Shown here in pieces: positions 1 to 9,470 of a DNA stretch of 64,000 nt. Every line of letters begins with the position of its first letter. Within the stretch, counting starts at the first letter, position 1. The notes beneath the pieces were generated by a model. The model had not been told where the DNA came from and did not search any database. It saw only the letters and a list, made by a program, of their open reading frames with translations. The stretch covers positions 2,483,501 to 2,547,500 of the forward strand of contig CP159373.1 in NCBI GenBank assembly GCA_032595685.2. The letters are read 5' to 3'. This DNA comes from Candidatus Electrothrix aestuarii. GTDB taxonomy: Bacteria > Desulfobacterota > Desulfobulbia > Desulfobulbales > Desulfobulbaceae. A program made the translations under genes and the position numbers.

Positions 1-407
1 TCTATCCCCTCAAGCAGGTGCGCGAGTACATTGAGAATTTCCAGGAAACAGGTTCTATGCATTCCTTTAGTCGCTATTATCATGCTAATGAGGAGCATAT
101 TGTTATGGAGAGAGAGTTAAGAGGCCGGATTACCTTTGCCAATCATAACCTTGTCGCTGATCAGGTGTTCGGGGAGATGCATTTGATTCTCTGTCGGAAC
201 GTTATGATTTATTTTGATAAAAAATTACAGAACATGGTGCTTGATCTCTTTGATCAAAGTCTGATTCGAGGTGGCTTTCTCTGTCTCGGCGGGAGAGAAT
301 CGCTCCGCTTCTCCAATCTAAATGATAGGTACGAAGAATTGGATAGTGCAAACAGGATCTATCGTAAGCATTTTGCTCATAATCACCAGCTACAGGCACG
401 GCGATGA
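1..407 (+). CDS. cheR: CheR-type protein-glutamate methyltransferase, C-terminal part (5' end outside window)
   Basis: The frame is open from the first bases of the window, so the start lies to the left and only about 135 C-terminal residues are visible. They contain CRNVMIYFD, the signature of the SAM-binding domain of CheR, followed by the GGFLCLGGRESL strand-turn and a short C-terminal tail. CheR enzymes methylate glutamates on chemoreceptors in the cytoplasm using S-adenosylmethionine. The stop codon overlaps the next start (ATGA at 404-407), so the gene is translationally coupled to the methylesterase cheB. The family assignment is secure; which receptor set it serves is unknown. Confidence 0.9.
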   Translation, partial: YPLKQVREYIENFQETGSMHSFSRYYHANEEHIVMERELRGRITFANHNLVADQVFGEMHLILCRNVMIYFDKKLQNMVLDLFDQSLIRGGFLCLGGRESLRFSNLNDRYEELDSANRIYRKHFAHNHQLQARR

Positions 408-1036
408 AATATAAGGCGATAGTTATTGGCACCTCGGCAGGAGGAATAGAGGCTGTCGTTCATATACTCAGTGAGTTACCGGCTCACTTTCCTTTACCTA
501 TCATTCTGGTTCAACATCTTCATAAGAATCAGGATGGAAGCCTCATTCGATTTTATAATGAGCGCCTGTTACTCAAGGTTGTAGAGGCAGAGGAAAAGAA
601 CAGACTACAGTCTGGGTATGTTTATCTTGCTCCGCCTGATTATCATCTTCTCCTTGAACGGGATGAAACCTTTTCGCTTTCTGTGGATGAAAAGGTGAAT
701 TACTCCCGCCCGTCCATTGATGTCTTGTTTGAGAGCGCAGCAGACGTGTATGGGCCCGGCTTGGTTGGTATTATCATGACCGGCGCCAATCATGATGGTG
801 CGCTGGGACTGCAACGAATTAAAGCCCTGGGAGGTTTAACCCTGGTGGAGGACCCGGCAACAGCTAAGTTTTCTGAAATGCCGAGGAGTGCTCTGGCCGC
901 CTGTAGTGAAGTTGATTATACCCTGTCTCAGGGTGATCTGGGGAAATTCTTGCTGACCTTTGTGGAGGGATGCCCAAAGGGGGAAAATATGCATGTTGTG
1001 CAAACGTCCAGAAAGCAAATGCGGGGGCTGCTATGA
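404..1036 (+). CDS. cheB: CheB-type methylesterase domain protein without receiver domain
   Basis: This 210-residue protein consists only of the CheB methylesterase domain. The expected catalytic triad is visible: Ser11 in GTSAGG, His38 in VQHLH and Asp131 in TGANHDGA. CheB removes methyl groups from chemoreceptor glutamates, opposing CheR. Classical CheB has an N-terminal phospho-receiver domain of about 130 residues that gates activity. It is absent here, as in stand-alone CheB proteins that sit beside a CheR and often work with hybrid kinases outside flagellar chemotaxis. It overlaps cheR by ATGA at the 5' end and the following gene by ATGA at the 3' end, so the three genes form one tight operon. 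Confidence 0.92.
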   Translation: MKYKAIVIGTSAGGIEAVVHILSELPAHFPLPIILVQHLHKNQDGSLIRFYNERLLLKVVEAEEKNRLQSGYVYLAPPDYHLLLERDETFSLSVDEKVNYSRPSIDVLFESAADVYGPGLVGIIMTGANHDGALGLQRIKALGGLTLVEDPATAKFSEMPRSALAACSEVDYTLSQGDLGKFLLTFVEGCPKGENMHVVQTSRKQMRGLL

Positions 1037-3222
1037 AGCCAAAAACAGCAAATCGTCTGGGCCAGGAAAAGAGCCCCTATCTGTTGCAGCACGCCAGCAA
1101 CCCGGTGGATTGGTATCCCTGGGGCGAGGAGGCTTTCCAAAGAGCACGGGAGGAGAAGAAGCCTGTTTTCCTCTCCATAGGCTATTCCACCTGCCATTGG
1201 TGTCATGTCATGGCTCGTGAGTCTTTTGCTGATGAAGAGATTGCTGCCCTCCTGAATGCAGGCTTTATCTCTATTAAGGTGGATCGGGAAGAACGACCGG
1301 ATATTGATCAGATGTATATGGCTGCTGCCATGGCCATGAACGGTGCTGGCGGTTGGCCCCTGTCGGTTTTTCTTCTGCCCGATGGAGCGCCTTTTTATGC
1401 TGCAACCTATATTCCTCCCAGGGCAGGAAACGGGCTTTCCGGCTTACCTGATGTCTTGCAGGCTATACGTGCAGCCTGGGATGATCACCGAGAGGCCTTG
1501 GCGCAATCAGCTACAGAATTGATGGGTATATTGCAAAAGAGTGCCATAGCGGGTGGAGGAGGGACAGGAGGGAAGATAAGGACTCAGAGCAACTCCTTGA
1601 CTCGTGCCGTTGCTCTTTTGGCAGAGTCCTTTGATCAACGCTATGGGGGTTTCGGCGGTGCTCCTAAGTTTCCTCGGCCAGCAGTTTTTACCCTCCTTTT
1701 TTCTTCCTGGGTCCTGGAGGAAGATGCGCGCGCTCTTGAGATGGGGCTTGCTACCCTCCAGGCTATGGCCGGTGGTGGTATCCATGATCACATCGGTGGT
1801 GGCTTTCATCGCTATGCTGTGGATCAGCAATGGAGGGTGCCTCATTTTGAAAAGATGCTTTATGATCAGGCCCAGCTGGCTGAGGCCTATCTTCTCGCGA
1901 CCCAGATTACTGGGGAGATGCAGTATGCCGAGGTAGCTCGTCGCACTTTTCACTATGTGCTTTCCAGTTTGCAAGCACCGACGGGTGGCTTTTATGCAGC
2001 AGAGGACGCTGATAGCGAAGACCCTTATCTGCCGGGACAGCATGGGGAAGGAGCTTATTATCTCTGGACCGAGGAGGATATCGTCCGAAGCGTCGGAAGC
2101 GCCGATGCCAATATCTTTACGTATTGCTATGGGGTGGAGTTTGATGGCAATGCCTTGGTTGATCCACAGCAGGAGTTCACAGGGCGTAATATCTTTTATA
2201 TGAAGCATACGGCAGCAGAGGCTGCTGAGCATTTTGATAAGGGTATCAGCGAAATTGAGGATGCCCTGACTCGGGCTTCTGGAAAGCTTGCAGCAAAGCG
2301 CCAGCAACGCCAAGCTCCTCATCGGGATGAAAAAATTCTGGTTTCCTGGAATGGCCTGATGATAAAGGCCTTAGCCAGGGGGAGTGTGGTTTTGCAAGAC
2401 CCGCAGCTTCTCAAGGCAGCCCGAGATACAGCGATTTTTTTACGGAGCTCTCTTTATGATTCAGAGAGCCGGACGCTATGTCGTTGTTTTTGCCAGGGAG
2501 AAAAGGGTGGAAAAGGGCAGCTGGATGATTATGCCTTTCTTGTTGCCGGACTTCTGGAGCTGTACCATGTTTCCCAGGAGCCACAATGGCTGCAATGGGC
2601 AATAGAGCTGACAGAGACACAGATTCGTTTGTTTTGGGATGAGCAGGCAGGTGGTTTCTTTGACAGTGTTGTGGATTCACTGGTGGCAATACGCCTGAAA
2701 ACACAGTATGACGGGGCGGAGCCTGCGCCGAATTCTCTTGCGGTAGTGAATCTGGTCCGTCTTGCTCGGTTAACTGATAGGAAGCAGTGGTTGGATTTGG
2801 CCGAGAAGACGCTCAGGAATTTTCAAGGGCAATTACAGCAGGCTCCAGAGGCCTTACCCATTATGCTTGTTGCGCAGCAAGAGTTTCTGGAGGCTTCGTC
2901 TTTCCTCGTGATTGCGGGCAGACGGGAAGATGCAGAGACTAAGGAAATGCTGGAGATAGTTCACCGTTCCTGGGTGCCGGGGCGTCTTCTTCTGCTGGCC
3001 GATGGTGGAGAAAACCAGGATTTTTTGAACAAGCTGCTTCCCTTTCTTGAGACGGTGGCTATGCAGGATGATCAAGCAACTGCCTATGTTTGCCGGGATT
3101 ATACCTGCCAGCTCCCTGTGACAGATCCTGCGGAGTTGAAGAGGATATTGGAGGAAGAAGGGGGTATGGAAAGACGAAGAGGTCGATTCGACGTCTTGAA
3201 AAAAGATTTGGGAAAAATATAA
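1033..3222 (+). CDS. DUF255 thioredoxin-like / six-hairpin glycosidase-fold protein (YyaL/SPATA20 family)
   Basis: This 729-residue protein belongs to the widespread YyaL/SPATA20 family. The N-terminal thioredoxin-like DUF255 domain carries the redox motif C54-H-W-C57 (STCHWCHVM), followed by [11 protein letters not shown]. The rest is an alpha-helical region of the six-hairpin glycosidase type, with [10 protein letters not shown] and [11 protein letters not shown]. The biochemical role of the family is not established; a thiol-redox role is inferred from the CxxC motif only. An in-frame start exists at 970, but the ATG at 1033 overlaps the cheB stop (ATGA) and begins just before conserved family sequence, so I prefer it. 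Length is normal for the family. Confidence 0.88.
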   Translation: MKPKTANRLGQEKSPYLLQHASNPVDWYPWGEEAFQRAREEKKPVFLSIGYSTCHWCHVMARESFADEEIAALLNAGFISIKVDREERPDIDQMYMAAAMAMNGAGGWPLSVFLLPDGAPFYAATYIPPRAGNGLSGLPDVLQAIRAAWDDHREALAQSATELMGILQKSAIAGGGGTGGKIRTQSNSLTRAVALLAESFDQRYGGFGGAPKFPRPAVFTLLFSSWVLEEDARALEMGLATLQAMAGGGIHDHIGGGFHRYAVDQQWRVPHFEKMLYDQAQLAEAYLLATQITGEMQYAEVARRTFHYVLSSLQAPTGGFYAAEDADSEDPYLPGQHGEGAYYLWTEEDIVRSVGSADANIFTYCYGVEFDGNALVDPQQEFTGRNIFYMKHTAAEAAEHFDKGISEIEDALTRASGKLAAKRQQRQAPHRDEKILVSWNGLMIKALARGSVVLQDPQLLKAARDTAIFLRSSLYDSESRTLCRCFCQGEKGGKGQLDDYAFLVAGLLELYHVSQEPQWLQWAIELTETQIRLFWDEQAGGFFDSVVDSLVAIRLKTQYDGAEPAPNSLAVVNLVRLARLTDRKQWLDLAEKTLRNFQGQLQQAPEALPIMLVAQQEFLEASSFLVIAGRREDAETKEMLEIVHRSWVPGRLLLLADGGENQDFLNKLLPFLETVAMQDDQATAYVCRDYTCQLPVTDPAELKRILEEEGGMERRRGRFDVLKKDLGKI

Positions 3223-3244
3223 GGGTTGCACAGGGGCAACCCTT
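3221..3244 (+). terminator. Inverted repeat just after the DUF255 gene
   Basis: AAGGGTTGC (3221-3229) and GCAACCCTT (3236-3244) are perfect 9-bp reverse complements around a 6-nt loop, beginning within the stop codon. No strong T-run follows on either strand, so it may be a weak terminator or an mRNA 3'-end stabiliser between the convergent genes. Confidence 0.5.
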
Positions 3245-3279
3245 ATACAAAATAAGGTTTTGTGCGCTCTTGGATGGGA

Positions 3280-3996
3280 TTAAAAGAAATATTTTACCCC
3301 TAAGTTCACTTCATAACGATCCAAGGCGGCTTCATTTTCAAGTGTAACTGTTCCTTGAGGAGTTGTAACGGTTCCTGTAAGATCGGCATCGCCGATAGTG
3401 TACTGTCCTGCTAAAAAGAGAGCATACTTGTCATTCAGAGGGTACTCAATACCAGCTGTCAGAAAGTAGAACATGCTATCGTCAATTTCTCCGTGCATTC
3501 CCTGGTTAGCAATAAATTCACTGTTTGAAGCATCGTTAAAGGAATAACCTAGACCTACGCCGATATACGGGTCCACGATGCTCGTATCAAAGTGATAATT
3601 TACCCCCAAGGAGATGGGGATGTGGCTATGTTCGGAAAGCTCGTTGCCGCTTTCGTCTTCTATCGTGACTTCTTGCATATACTCAATGCCAAGGTTGAAA
3701 GAGAAGTCCTTGTAATATTTACTGATGATGATGCCAACTTTGAGGGCGGGATCAGAATCCATTTCATGAGTTACTCCTGGTCGGAAGGGGTCTGGTTTTT
3801 CCTCTCCTTCGAAATCTGCCATGCCGATGTAGCCGCTGATTGCCCAATCCCGTTGAGACGCTTGTGGTGCTTCCGGTGCCATCTGTTGCGCCTCCATTTC
3901 CATCTCCCCTTGAGCCATTTTTCTGTTTCCTGCATGGGTCAAGTGGGCACCGCTGGCGAGTAGAAGGACAGTACCCGCTACTATAATCTTCTTCAT
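3280..3996 (-). CDS. Outer-membrane beta-barrel protein
   Basis: This 238-residue protein has a cleavable signal peptide (MKKIIVAGTVLLLASGAHLTHA). After a short Q/A-rich linker come alternating amphipathic strands typical of 8-stranded OmpA/OmpX-like barrels: DWAISGYIGM, FSFNLGIEYM, VNYHFD, YIGVGLGYSF and YALFLAGQYT. It ends in VKYFF, an aromatic C-terminal residue of the kind recognised by the BAM machinery. A good ribosome-binding site (GGGGGA) precedes the ATG. The gene is alone, convergent with the upstream operon. Such proteins are structural or adhesin-like; no substrate can be named. Confidence 0.85.
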   Translation of the reverse strand: MKKIIVAGTVLLLASGAHLTHAGNRKMAQGEMEMEAQQMAPEAPQASQRDWAISGYIGMADFEGEEKPDPFRPGVTHEMDSDPALKVGIIISKYYKDFSFNLGIEYMQEVTIEDESGNELSEHSHIPISLGVNYHFDTSIVDPYIGVGLGYSFNDASNSEFIANQGMHGEIDDSMFYFLTAGIEYPLNDKYALFLAGQYTIGDADLTGTVTTPQGTVTLENEAALDRYEVNLGVKYFF

Positions 3997-4297
3997 TTCT
4001 TCCCCCTGAGTTAGGATCTGCTCTTTTAGTTAAAAATATTCATCAATATAGAAGTATAATGGGAGCTGTAAGAGAAAGTAAATTAAAAAAGATGTCAGGA
4101 GGAATATTTCTACATCAGAGAGCAGTCTTGTTGCGGTAGGAGTTTTTTCCGAAATTTTTTCATCCGAGGGATGACGAGGGGATGGTGCGCCTTAAGGGAC
4201 TTGCGAGAAAATGTTTTTCTGTTTGGTATCCAAAGCGGAATAGAGTATATATTCCATAGTCTGCGCACCTGTATGTAATATATCAGAATTCAAGAGA
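3997..4297. other. Intergenic region between divergent genes
   Basis: About 300 bp separate the divergent barrel-protein and phosphatase genes. It should hold both promoters, but I found no convincing -35/-10 pair, conserved RNA or repeat. Confidence 0.5.
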
Positions 4298-4894
4298 ATG
4301 ACAGATCTCAGCCTCACCCGGCTTTTTCTCCTCCGTCATGGTCCCACCTCCGCACCACCGGGCTGCCTTGTTGGTAGCAGTGATCTTCCCCTGTCCGGCC
4401 AGGGACTTACCCGTTTACAGAATATAATGTCGCAACTGGAGCATGTTGCTTGCTGGTATTGCAGTCCGTTGCTTCGAACCAGGCAAACGCTGGAACATCT
4501 CCAGTTTCTGGGGTGCCCCTTAGAGAAGCCTTTTTATGAAGAACGCTTACGCGAGATGAATTTTGGACGCTGGGAGCTGCAAAGTTATGCTGATATTGTT
4601 GCCAAGGATGAGGAGCAGATCGAAGCCTGGAATCAATATCTGGACTTTATCTTTCCCGAGGGGGAGGCAGTTTCAGCCTTTATTGCAAGAACTACGGCTA
4701 TGCTGAGGCTTTTTGCAGAGTCTGAACATAATACTATCGGAGTTATGACACATGGTGGGGTTATTCGTACTATGATTTGCCTTGCTTTAGGGATTTCTCC
4801 AAAGAACTACTTACTGTTTGATGTTCAACCAGCATCTCTTACTATCTTAGATCTTTATTCTGAGGGCGGCGTGTTGCGTGGGCTGAATCTGTGA
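4298..4894 (+). CDS. Histidine-phosphatase superfamily protein, CobC (alpha-ribazole phosphatase)-like
   Basis: This 198-residue protein has the phosphoglycerate-mutase fold: the catalytic RHG motif (R13-H14-G15), the second conserved histidine in MTHGGV near the C-terminus, and SSDLPLSGQG after the first strand, as in CobC-type enzymes. CobC dephosphorylates alpha-ribazole-5'-phosphate in the last steps of cobalamin assembly. The cobU-cobT-cobS-cobD/Q operon near 31-37 kb lacks its own phosphatase, so a cobalamin role is plausible. The superfamily is broad, so other small phosphorylated substrates remain possible. The gene stands alone between a 300-bp gap and the PPDK-like gene. Confidence 0.78.
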   Translation: MTDLSLTRLFLLRHGPTSAPPGCLVGSSDLPLSGQGLTRLQNIMSQLEHVACWYCSPLLRTRQTLEHLQFLGCPLEKPFYEERLREMNFGRWELQSYADIVAKDEEQIEAWNQYLDFIFPEGEAVSAFIARTTAMLRLFAESEHNTIGVMTHGGVIRTMICLALGISPKNYLLFDVQPASLTILDLYSEGGVLRGLNL

Positions 4895-4975
4895 GTTCTT
4901 CGTTTGTCCCGTATCGTCCCAATAACCCACCTGTAAAATTCCAATAAAAAAATCCACCGTTAACGAGGTGAGCTC

Positions 4976-7900
4976 ATGACTACTCAGCAAACAGCCGGTT
5001 TCACATCCAAGGCCTGGGAGGCCAATAAAGAGGAAACTGCCAGCATAGTGGAGATCCCTGAGCATTTCAGGCAACTCCAGGAGGTCGTTGCCCGATATCA
5101 GGGCGTGGCAAAAAAACTGGAACATCTGCTCTACGAAATAAGTCATCCCTACCGTAATTGGCAGATGATTATTCTGGAACTCCGTCCCTTTGTTCTGAAA
5201 AATTTTAATCAGTATCGCAGGCACGAACAGGGGCCAGCCTGTTTTTCCTTGTTCACTGGTATCTTTCTTGATGCTCTGACTGAGTCGAAAAAAAACGGCA
5301 AGGTCGTTTCTCTGGCTATGGAGGCTATGCTGGCCTATGCTGATAAGCTCATTGCCTCCCTGCAAAAGGATTCCCTTGCTGCGTACAAAGAGGAGCTGGA
5401 TACTTTTTTTGAAAAATTATCCTCTTTGAACGAGATTGATGAGACCGTGATGATGTACATGGTGCAAGGACATCATCCCATGAAAAAGATGGCCTTGCAT
5501 TTGATGAAAATAGGGAGAGACAATGAGGAAACTGTTTTCTCCTGTGCCCCTCTTGCCCGATTGATGAAAAAGATCCTCCGCTTAAACTATACCTATTGGC
5601 TAAGTGAGGAAAATCCCCAGCCCTGGTTTGAATCACAATGTGGCTCTTTTTGTAGCGGGTGGCAGGCAGGCTCTCTGTTGACAGCGATTTCTCATGATCG
5701 TTTTCATGAGCATCTGAAGGCGCTTGACCTGATCGATATTGAAGAAGATTCTTTTCAGGCATTGAGCGAACTGCTGGAGCTGCCAGCCCATGTTGATATT
5801 GTTCGTTTGTACCGGGAGATTCCCAAACAACTGACCCCTGAAACCGATGATGAGCAAGAGGCCTCTTTTTCAGAAAACAGGAAACTCTTTTTTCTTTTTC
5901 GCATTATGGATACCTCTGGGCTCTATCTCATCCATGAAGAAAGCCTGCGGGAGATCAATCGTTCCTTAATTCAGCTTATTCGCAATCAGAGCTTTGAGGA
6001 AATTGAGCAGTTTTTTGTCACCACCTTTCATCTCCTGAAGGCCAATGTGCGCAAGTATCCTCACACTTCGCTGCAATGCATTCAGGTTATTGGCGGGGAA
6101 GTATTTCGCCGTAATAATTCGCGTCTGGTGGAAGCCTTTCTCTTTGAGACGGTTCGTTTCGGCTTTCAGTATGCCAATGTAATGGGAGTGGATGAGGACT
6201 GGCAGCCTATTACCAATCCGGCCCATTTGGCCAATATCCGGGTTTGGCTGAGCCTGATCATGCAGGAGCCAAAGTGGTGTTCCACTCTTTTTTCTGCGTT
6301 GATTATCAATATCAAACTGTCCGGGACCTGTGTCAAGGATACGGATCTTTTTCAACGGGATATCACTGAGCTGCTCAATCATCCCATCAAGCCCATCTAT
6401 AACCTGGCCAAGCAGTTTACCAAACTAATGCCGGTCTTCTTTAACGAGATCGGTGCAGAAGGAGAGCTGCGCGATGTCTCCACGGAACTGGATGAGATGC
6501 ACAAACGGCATGATGTCCTGATCCACTTCCTGCGCAAGCAGTCCCATGTGGAGTCTTCCAATCTGATTGTCGGTTTTATCAAGGGAATCTTCGTCTTCTG
6601 GCGGACTCTGGATAAGGAGCACCTGCGTCCCTTTCTTCCTGACGAGATCCTCAGTCAGGTGGTCACGGAAGGTCCTTTTGTCGATGAGTTGCACTCACTG
6701 ACCCTGCGGATTCAGGAGGAGCGAAAAATACAGACCATAGATGAGACCCTGGGATGGACCAAAGAGCAACGGGCAGTCTGGCTGGCAGAGCAGGAGGATA
6801 TTTCAGTTGGGGAGCGGAGGCGTTTCGATCTGCTGATCAGGATGTTCAAGCTGCTCCATCATAAATACAGCCTTAGTATGCAGGAGCTACGTCATCAACT
6901 GCATCATGCGGCTCAGAGTGGCTTTCCTGAAATGGAAGGCCTCCTGGATATCCTGGAAAAAGGCGATACCTATGCCTGCCTTGATGCCCTGTTGACACAA
7001 CTGGAGAATCTCCGGGAGATTATTCTCTCTGAGGAGTGCTTTGCCCCCAAGGAAGAGATCTATTATAAGCGGCATATCGCCGTGGATATTCCCTCAGTCT
7101 ATGGTCGCTATTCCGAGCGAAAATTCGACGCCCTGGGGCTGAGCTTCCGTCTGGAAAATCTGGCCAATATCTATATCGAACGCCTGACCCGTTCTATTAA
7201 TCTGGGCTTTATCACTCAGGCCACCTTTATTCGGATTTCACGATGCCTGTTGCTTTTTCTCCGGGCCTTGAAAGTGGACGGAATCACCAGTCGACGACTG
7301 GATACCTATACCAGTCTGCTCAGTTCCTCTATTACTATGAAGCGTTTTTCCTACACCCAGCACCTGGATATTGTTCGTGGGTTGTCTGAAGGTGTCAAGG
7401 ATGTGATTTATGCCTATTACACCAATGTGCATCAGAATAATCTTTCCATGATTATTCCCCAGATAGGTCAGTGGAATCTTTTGACCAAGTACCGCTCACT
7501 TTGGGAGGATGAAGACATGCCCTCCACGATTCATCGGCTGTCCGAGTCTTTTTTTCGGGATCTTATTGCTACGACCTTTGGTTTGCAACATCTGGATAAC
7601 TTTATAACCCGTATCATCCATACCCTGGAGGCGCAGAAGGATATCCTGGATGCCAAGACTATTGATCTGCTCATGACCTATAATCCTGACAAGACTATTT
7701 CCTCTTTATATAATGAGAATCTACGTACGCATAATTTGATTCATTTGGGAAATAAGGGGTTTAATCTGATGATATTGGCCGGGGACGGAAAACGTGTCCC
7801 CCCGGCCTTTATTATTACGACGGAGATTTTCCGTTGTTGGCGGGCAGTGCAAAGCTTTAAGCGGGCCAGGGATGAGTTCATGCAGCGGGTACGGGGTGCT

Positions 7901-9229
7901 ATCACCAACCTGGAAGATCAGACCGGGCGAGGCTTTGGTTCGCCAAGAGATCCTTTGTTGCTTTCTGTGCGTTCCGGGTCAGCCATCTCCATGCCCGGTA
8001 TGATGACGACTATCCATAACGTTGGTCTGAATGAAGACCTGTTGGAGGAACTGGTCGCCAATCATCCAGATCAGGAATATTTTCTCTGGGATAATTATCG
8101 TCGTTTTCTCCAGTCCTGGGCTATGGCGGGTGGCATGGAGCGGGAGGAATTTCAGGCCATCATGAATACCCATAAAGCGCGGCACGGAGTGCGTCTGAAA
8201 CGGCAGTTCACTGCGGAGCAGATGCGCGAGCTGGCTCTGGACTACCAGGCTGCCTTGCGTCGGCGAGGGCGCAGCGCCCCGGAAGACCCTTGGCTTCAGT
8301 TGATTGGGGCTGTGGAAATGGTGCTGTCTTCCTGGAATACCAGTAAGGCCATGCAGTACCGGAGTCTGATGGATGTGTCTGATGACTGGGGAACTGCTGT
8401 GATTGTTCAGACTATGGTCTACGGTAATAGGGGAGAGCAGTCAGGTAGCGGGGTCCTGTTTACTGCCCATCCTTATCGCAAGGTGCGACGGGTGGCCCTG
8501 TGGGGTGATTATGCCTCTAACGACCAAGGTGAGGATATTGTCTCCGGCTTGGTCAACAGCTATCCGGTTTCTGTGGAGCAGGCAGAGCTTGACGGCAGGC
8601 CGGTTGAGCATACCCTGGAGGTCAAATTTCCGATTATTTACGAAGAGCTGCTCAAGATTGCCCGTGATCTGGTCTATACCAAGGAGTGGAATCCTCAGGA
8701 GATAGAATTTACCTTTGAGGGGCCGGACGCAGAAAACCTGTATATCCTCCAGACCCGTGATATGATCACGGTGAAGAAGAAAGAGCGTTTTCATGTTTTT
8801 ATCGAATCTGAAAATCAGCAGGACAATATTCTTGGAAAAGGAATCGGCGTAAGCGGCTCTGCCTTATCTGGTCTGGCTGTTTTTACCGAAGAGAATATTC
8901 ACCAGCTCCGGCAGGAGCAACCAGGGATACCCCTGATTTTGATCCGGCAGGATACCGTTCCTGAGGATATCCGGGAAATTTCTATGGCCGATGGCCTGCT
9001 CACTGCTCGCGGGGGGCAGACATCCCACGCCTCTGTGGTAGCTACTCGCCTGGAGAAAACCTGTGTGGTGGGCTGCCGAGATCTACAGGTTTTTGAGAGC
9101 GGAGAGTATGCTGTAGGGAATGGTGTGCGAATCAGTTTTGGTGATTCTATTTCGATAGATGGCCGTAATGGTTTGTTTCTTCAAGGCGTCCATGAGTCCC
9201 GTGAAGAGGTGCATATTCTGCCCTTGTAG
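4976..9229 (+). CDS. Giant PPDK-like protein: ~900-residue helical N-terminus plus ATP-grasp and phosphohistidine swivel domains
   Basis: This protein has 1417 residues. The first ~900 are mostly helical with no domain I recognise. From about residue 920 the sequence follows the nucleotide-binding part of pyruvate phosphate dikinase: GNKGFNLMILAGDGKRVPP, then SVRSGSAISMPGMMTT, then GNRGEQSGSGVLFT. The swivel domain near the C-terminus has LTARGGQTSHASVV, with His1351 as the expected phosphorylated residue. The protein ends about 65 residues later, so the PEP/pyruvate-binding TIM barrel of PPDK and PEP synthase is absent. ATP-dependent autophosphorylation on His1351 and transfer to an unknown acceptor is inference. 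The gene is monocistronic, with GAGGTGAGCTC just before the ATG. Confidence 0.8.
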   Translation: MTTQQTAGFTSKAWEANKEETASIVEIPEHFRQLQEVVARYQGVAKKLEHLLYEISHPYRNWQMIILELRPFVLKNFNQYRRHEQGPACFSLFTGIFLDALTESKKNGKVVSLAMEAMLAYADKLIASLQKDSLAAYKEELDTFFEKLSSLNEIDETVMMYMVQGHHPMKKMALHLMKIGRDNEETVFSCAPLARLMKKILRLNYTYWLSEENPQPWFESQCGSFCSGWQAGSLLTAISHDRFHEHLKALDLIDIEEDSFQALSELLELPAHVDIVRLYREIPKQLTPETDDEQEASFSENRKLFFLFRIMDTSGLYLIHEESLREINRSLIQLIRNQSFEEIEQFFVTTFHLLKANVRKYPHTSLQCIQVIGGEVFRRNNSRLVEAFLFETVRFGFQYANVMGVDEDWQPITNPAHLANIRVWLSLIMQEPKWCSTLFSALIINIKLSGTCVKDTDLFQRDITELLNHPIKPIYNLAKQFTKLMPVFFNEIGAEGELRDVSTELDEMHKRHDVLIHFLRKQSHVESSNLIVGFIKGIFVFWRTLDKEHLRPFLPDEILSQVVTEGPFVDELHSLTLRIQEERKIQTIDETLGWTKEQRAVWLAEQEDISVGERRRFDLLIRMFKLLHHKYSLSMQELRHQLHHAAQSGFPEMEGLLDILEKGDTYACLDALLTQLENLREIILSEECFAPKEEIYYKRHIAVDIPSVYGRYSERKFDALGLSFRLENLANIYIERLTRSINLGFITQATFIRISRCLLLFLRALKVDGITSRRLDTYTSLLSSSITMKRFSYTQHLDIVRGLSEGVKDVIYAYYTNVHQNNLSMIIPQIGQWNLLTKYRSLWEDEDMPSTIHRLSESFFRDLIATTFGLQHLDNFITRIIHTLEAQKDILDAKTIDLLMTYNPDKTISSLYNENLRTHNLIHLGNKGFNLMILAGDGKRVPPAFIITTEIFRCWRAVQSFKRARDEFMQRVRGAITNLEDQTGRGFGSPRDPLLLSVRSGSAISMPGMMTTIHNVGLNEDLLEELVANHPDQEYFLWDNYRRFLQSWAMAGGMEREEFQAIMNTHKARHGVRLKRQFTAEQMRELALDYQAALRRRGRSAPEDPWLQLIGAVEMVLSSWNTSKAMQYRSLMDVSDDWGTAVIVQTMVYGNRGEQSGSGVLFTAHPYRKVRRVALWGDYASNDQGEDIVSGLVNSYPVSVEQAELDGRPVEHTLEVKFPIIYEELLKIARDLVYTKEWNPQEIEFTFEGPDAENLYILQTRDMITVKKKERFHVFIESENQQDNILGKGIGVSGSALSGLAVFTEENIHQLRQEQPGIPLILIRQDTVPEDIREISMADGLLTARGGQTSHASVVATRLEKTCVVGCRDLQVFESGEYAVGNGVRISFGDSISIDGRNGLFLQGVHESREEVHILPL

Positions 9230-9366
9230 GGAGAAAAGCAAGTGTGCTATCCTTGTTCTTTTTTCTGTAATACTTTGTGGTATAGAAGGCGACGTTTCTC
9301 TTTTTTTGCTGTTATAATATGGTGTTATCTTTAGTAGACTGCATAACGTTTTTTGTGAAAAAGTCC

Positions 9367-9396
9367 TTGTACCTTTTTTTCGCATTGACCTATAAT
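9367..9396 (+). promoter_or_regulatory. Candidate sigma70-type promoter of the pentaheme cytochrome gene
   Basis: A perfect TATAAT (9391-9396) lies 18 bp after TTGTAC (9367-9372), a weak -35. The distance to the cytochrome start codon is about 75 nt. The -10 match is strong; the rest is inference. Confidence 0.45.
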
Positions 9397-9470
9397 AGGT
9401 GTTAATAACAAAGGATGTTTGTGAATAACAATGGGTGCTTGTTAAACCTTAATGAACAAAAGGAGGAATA

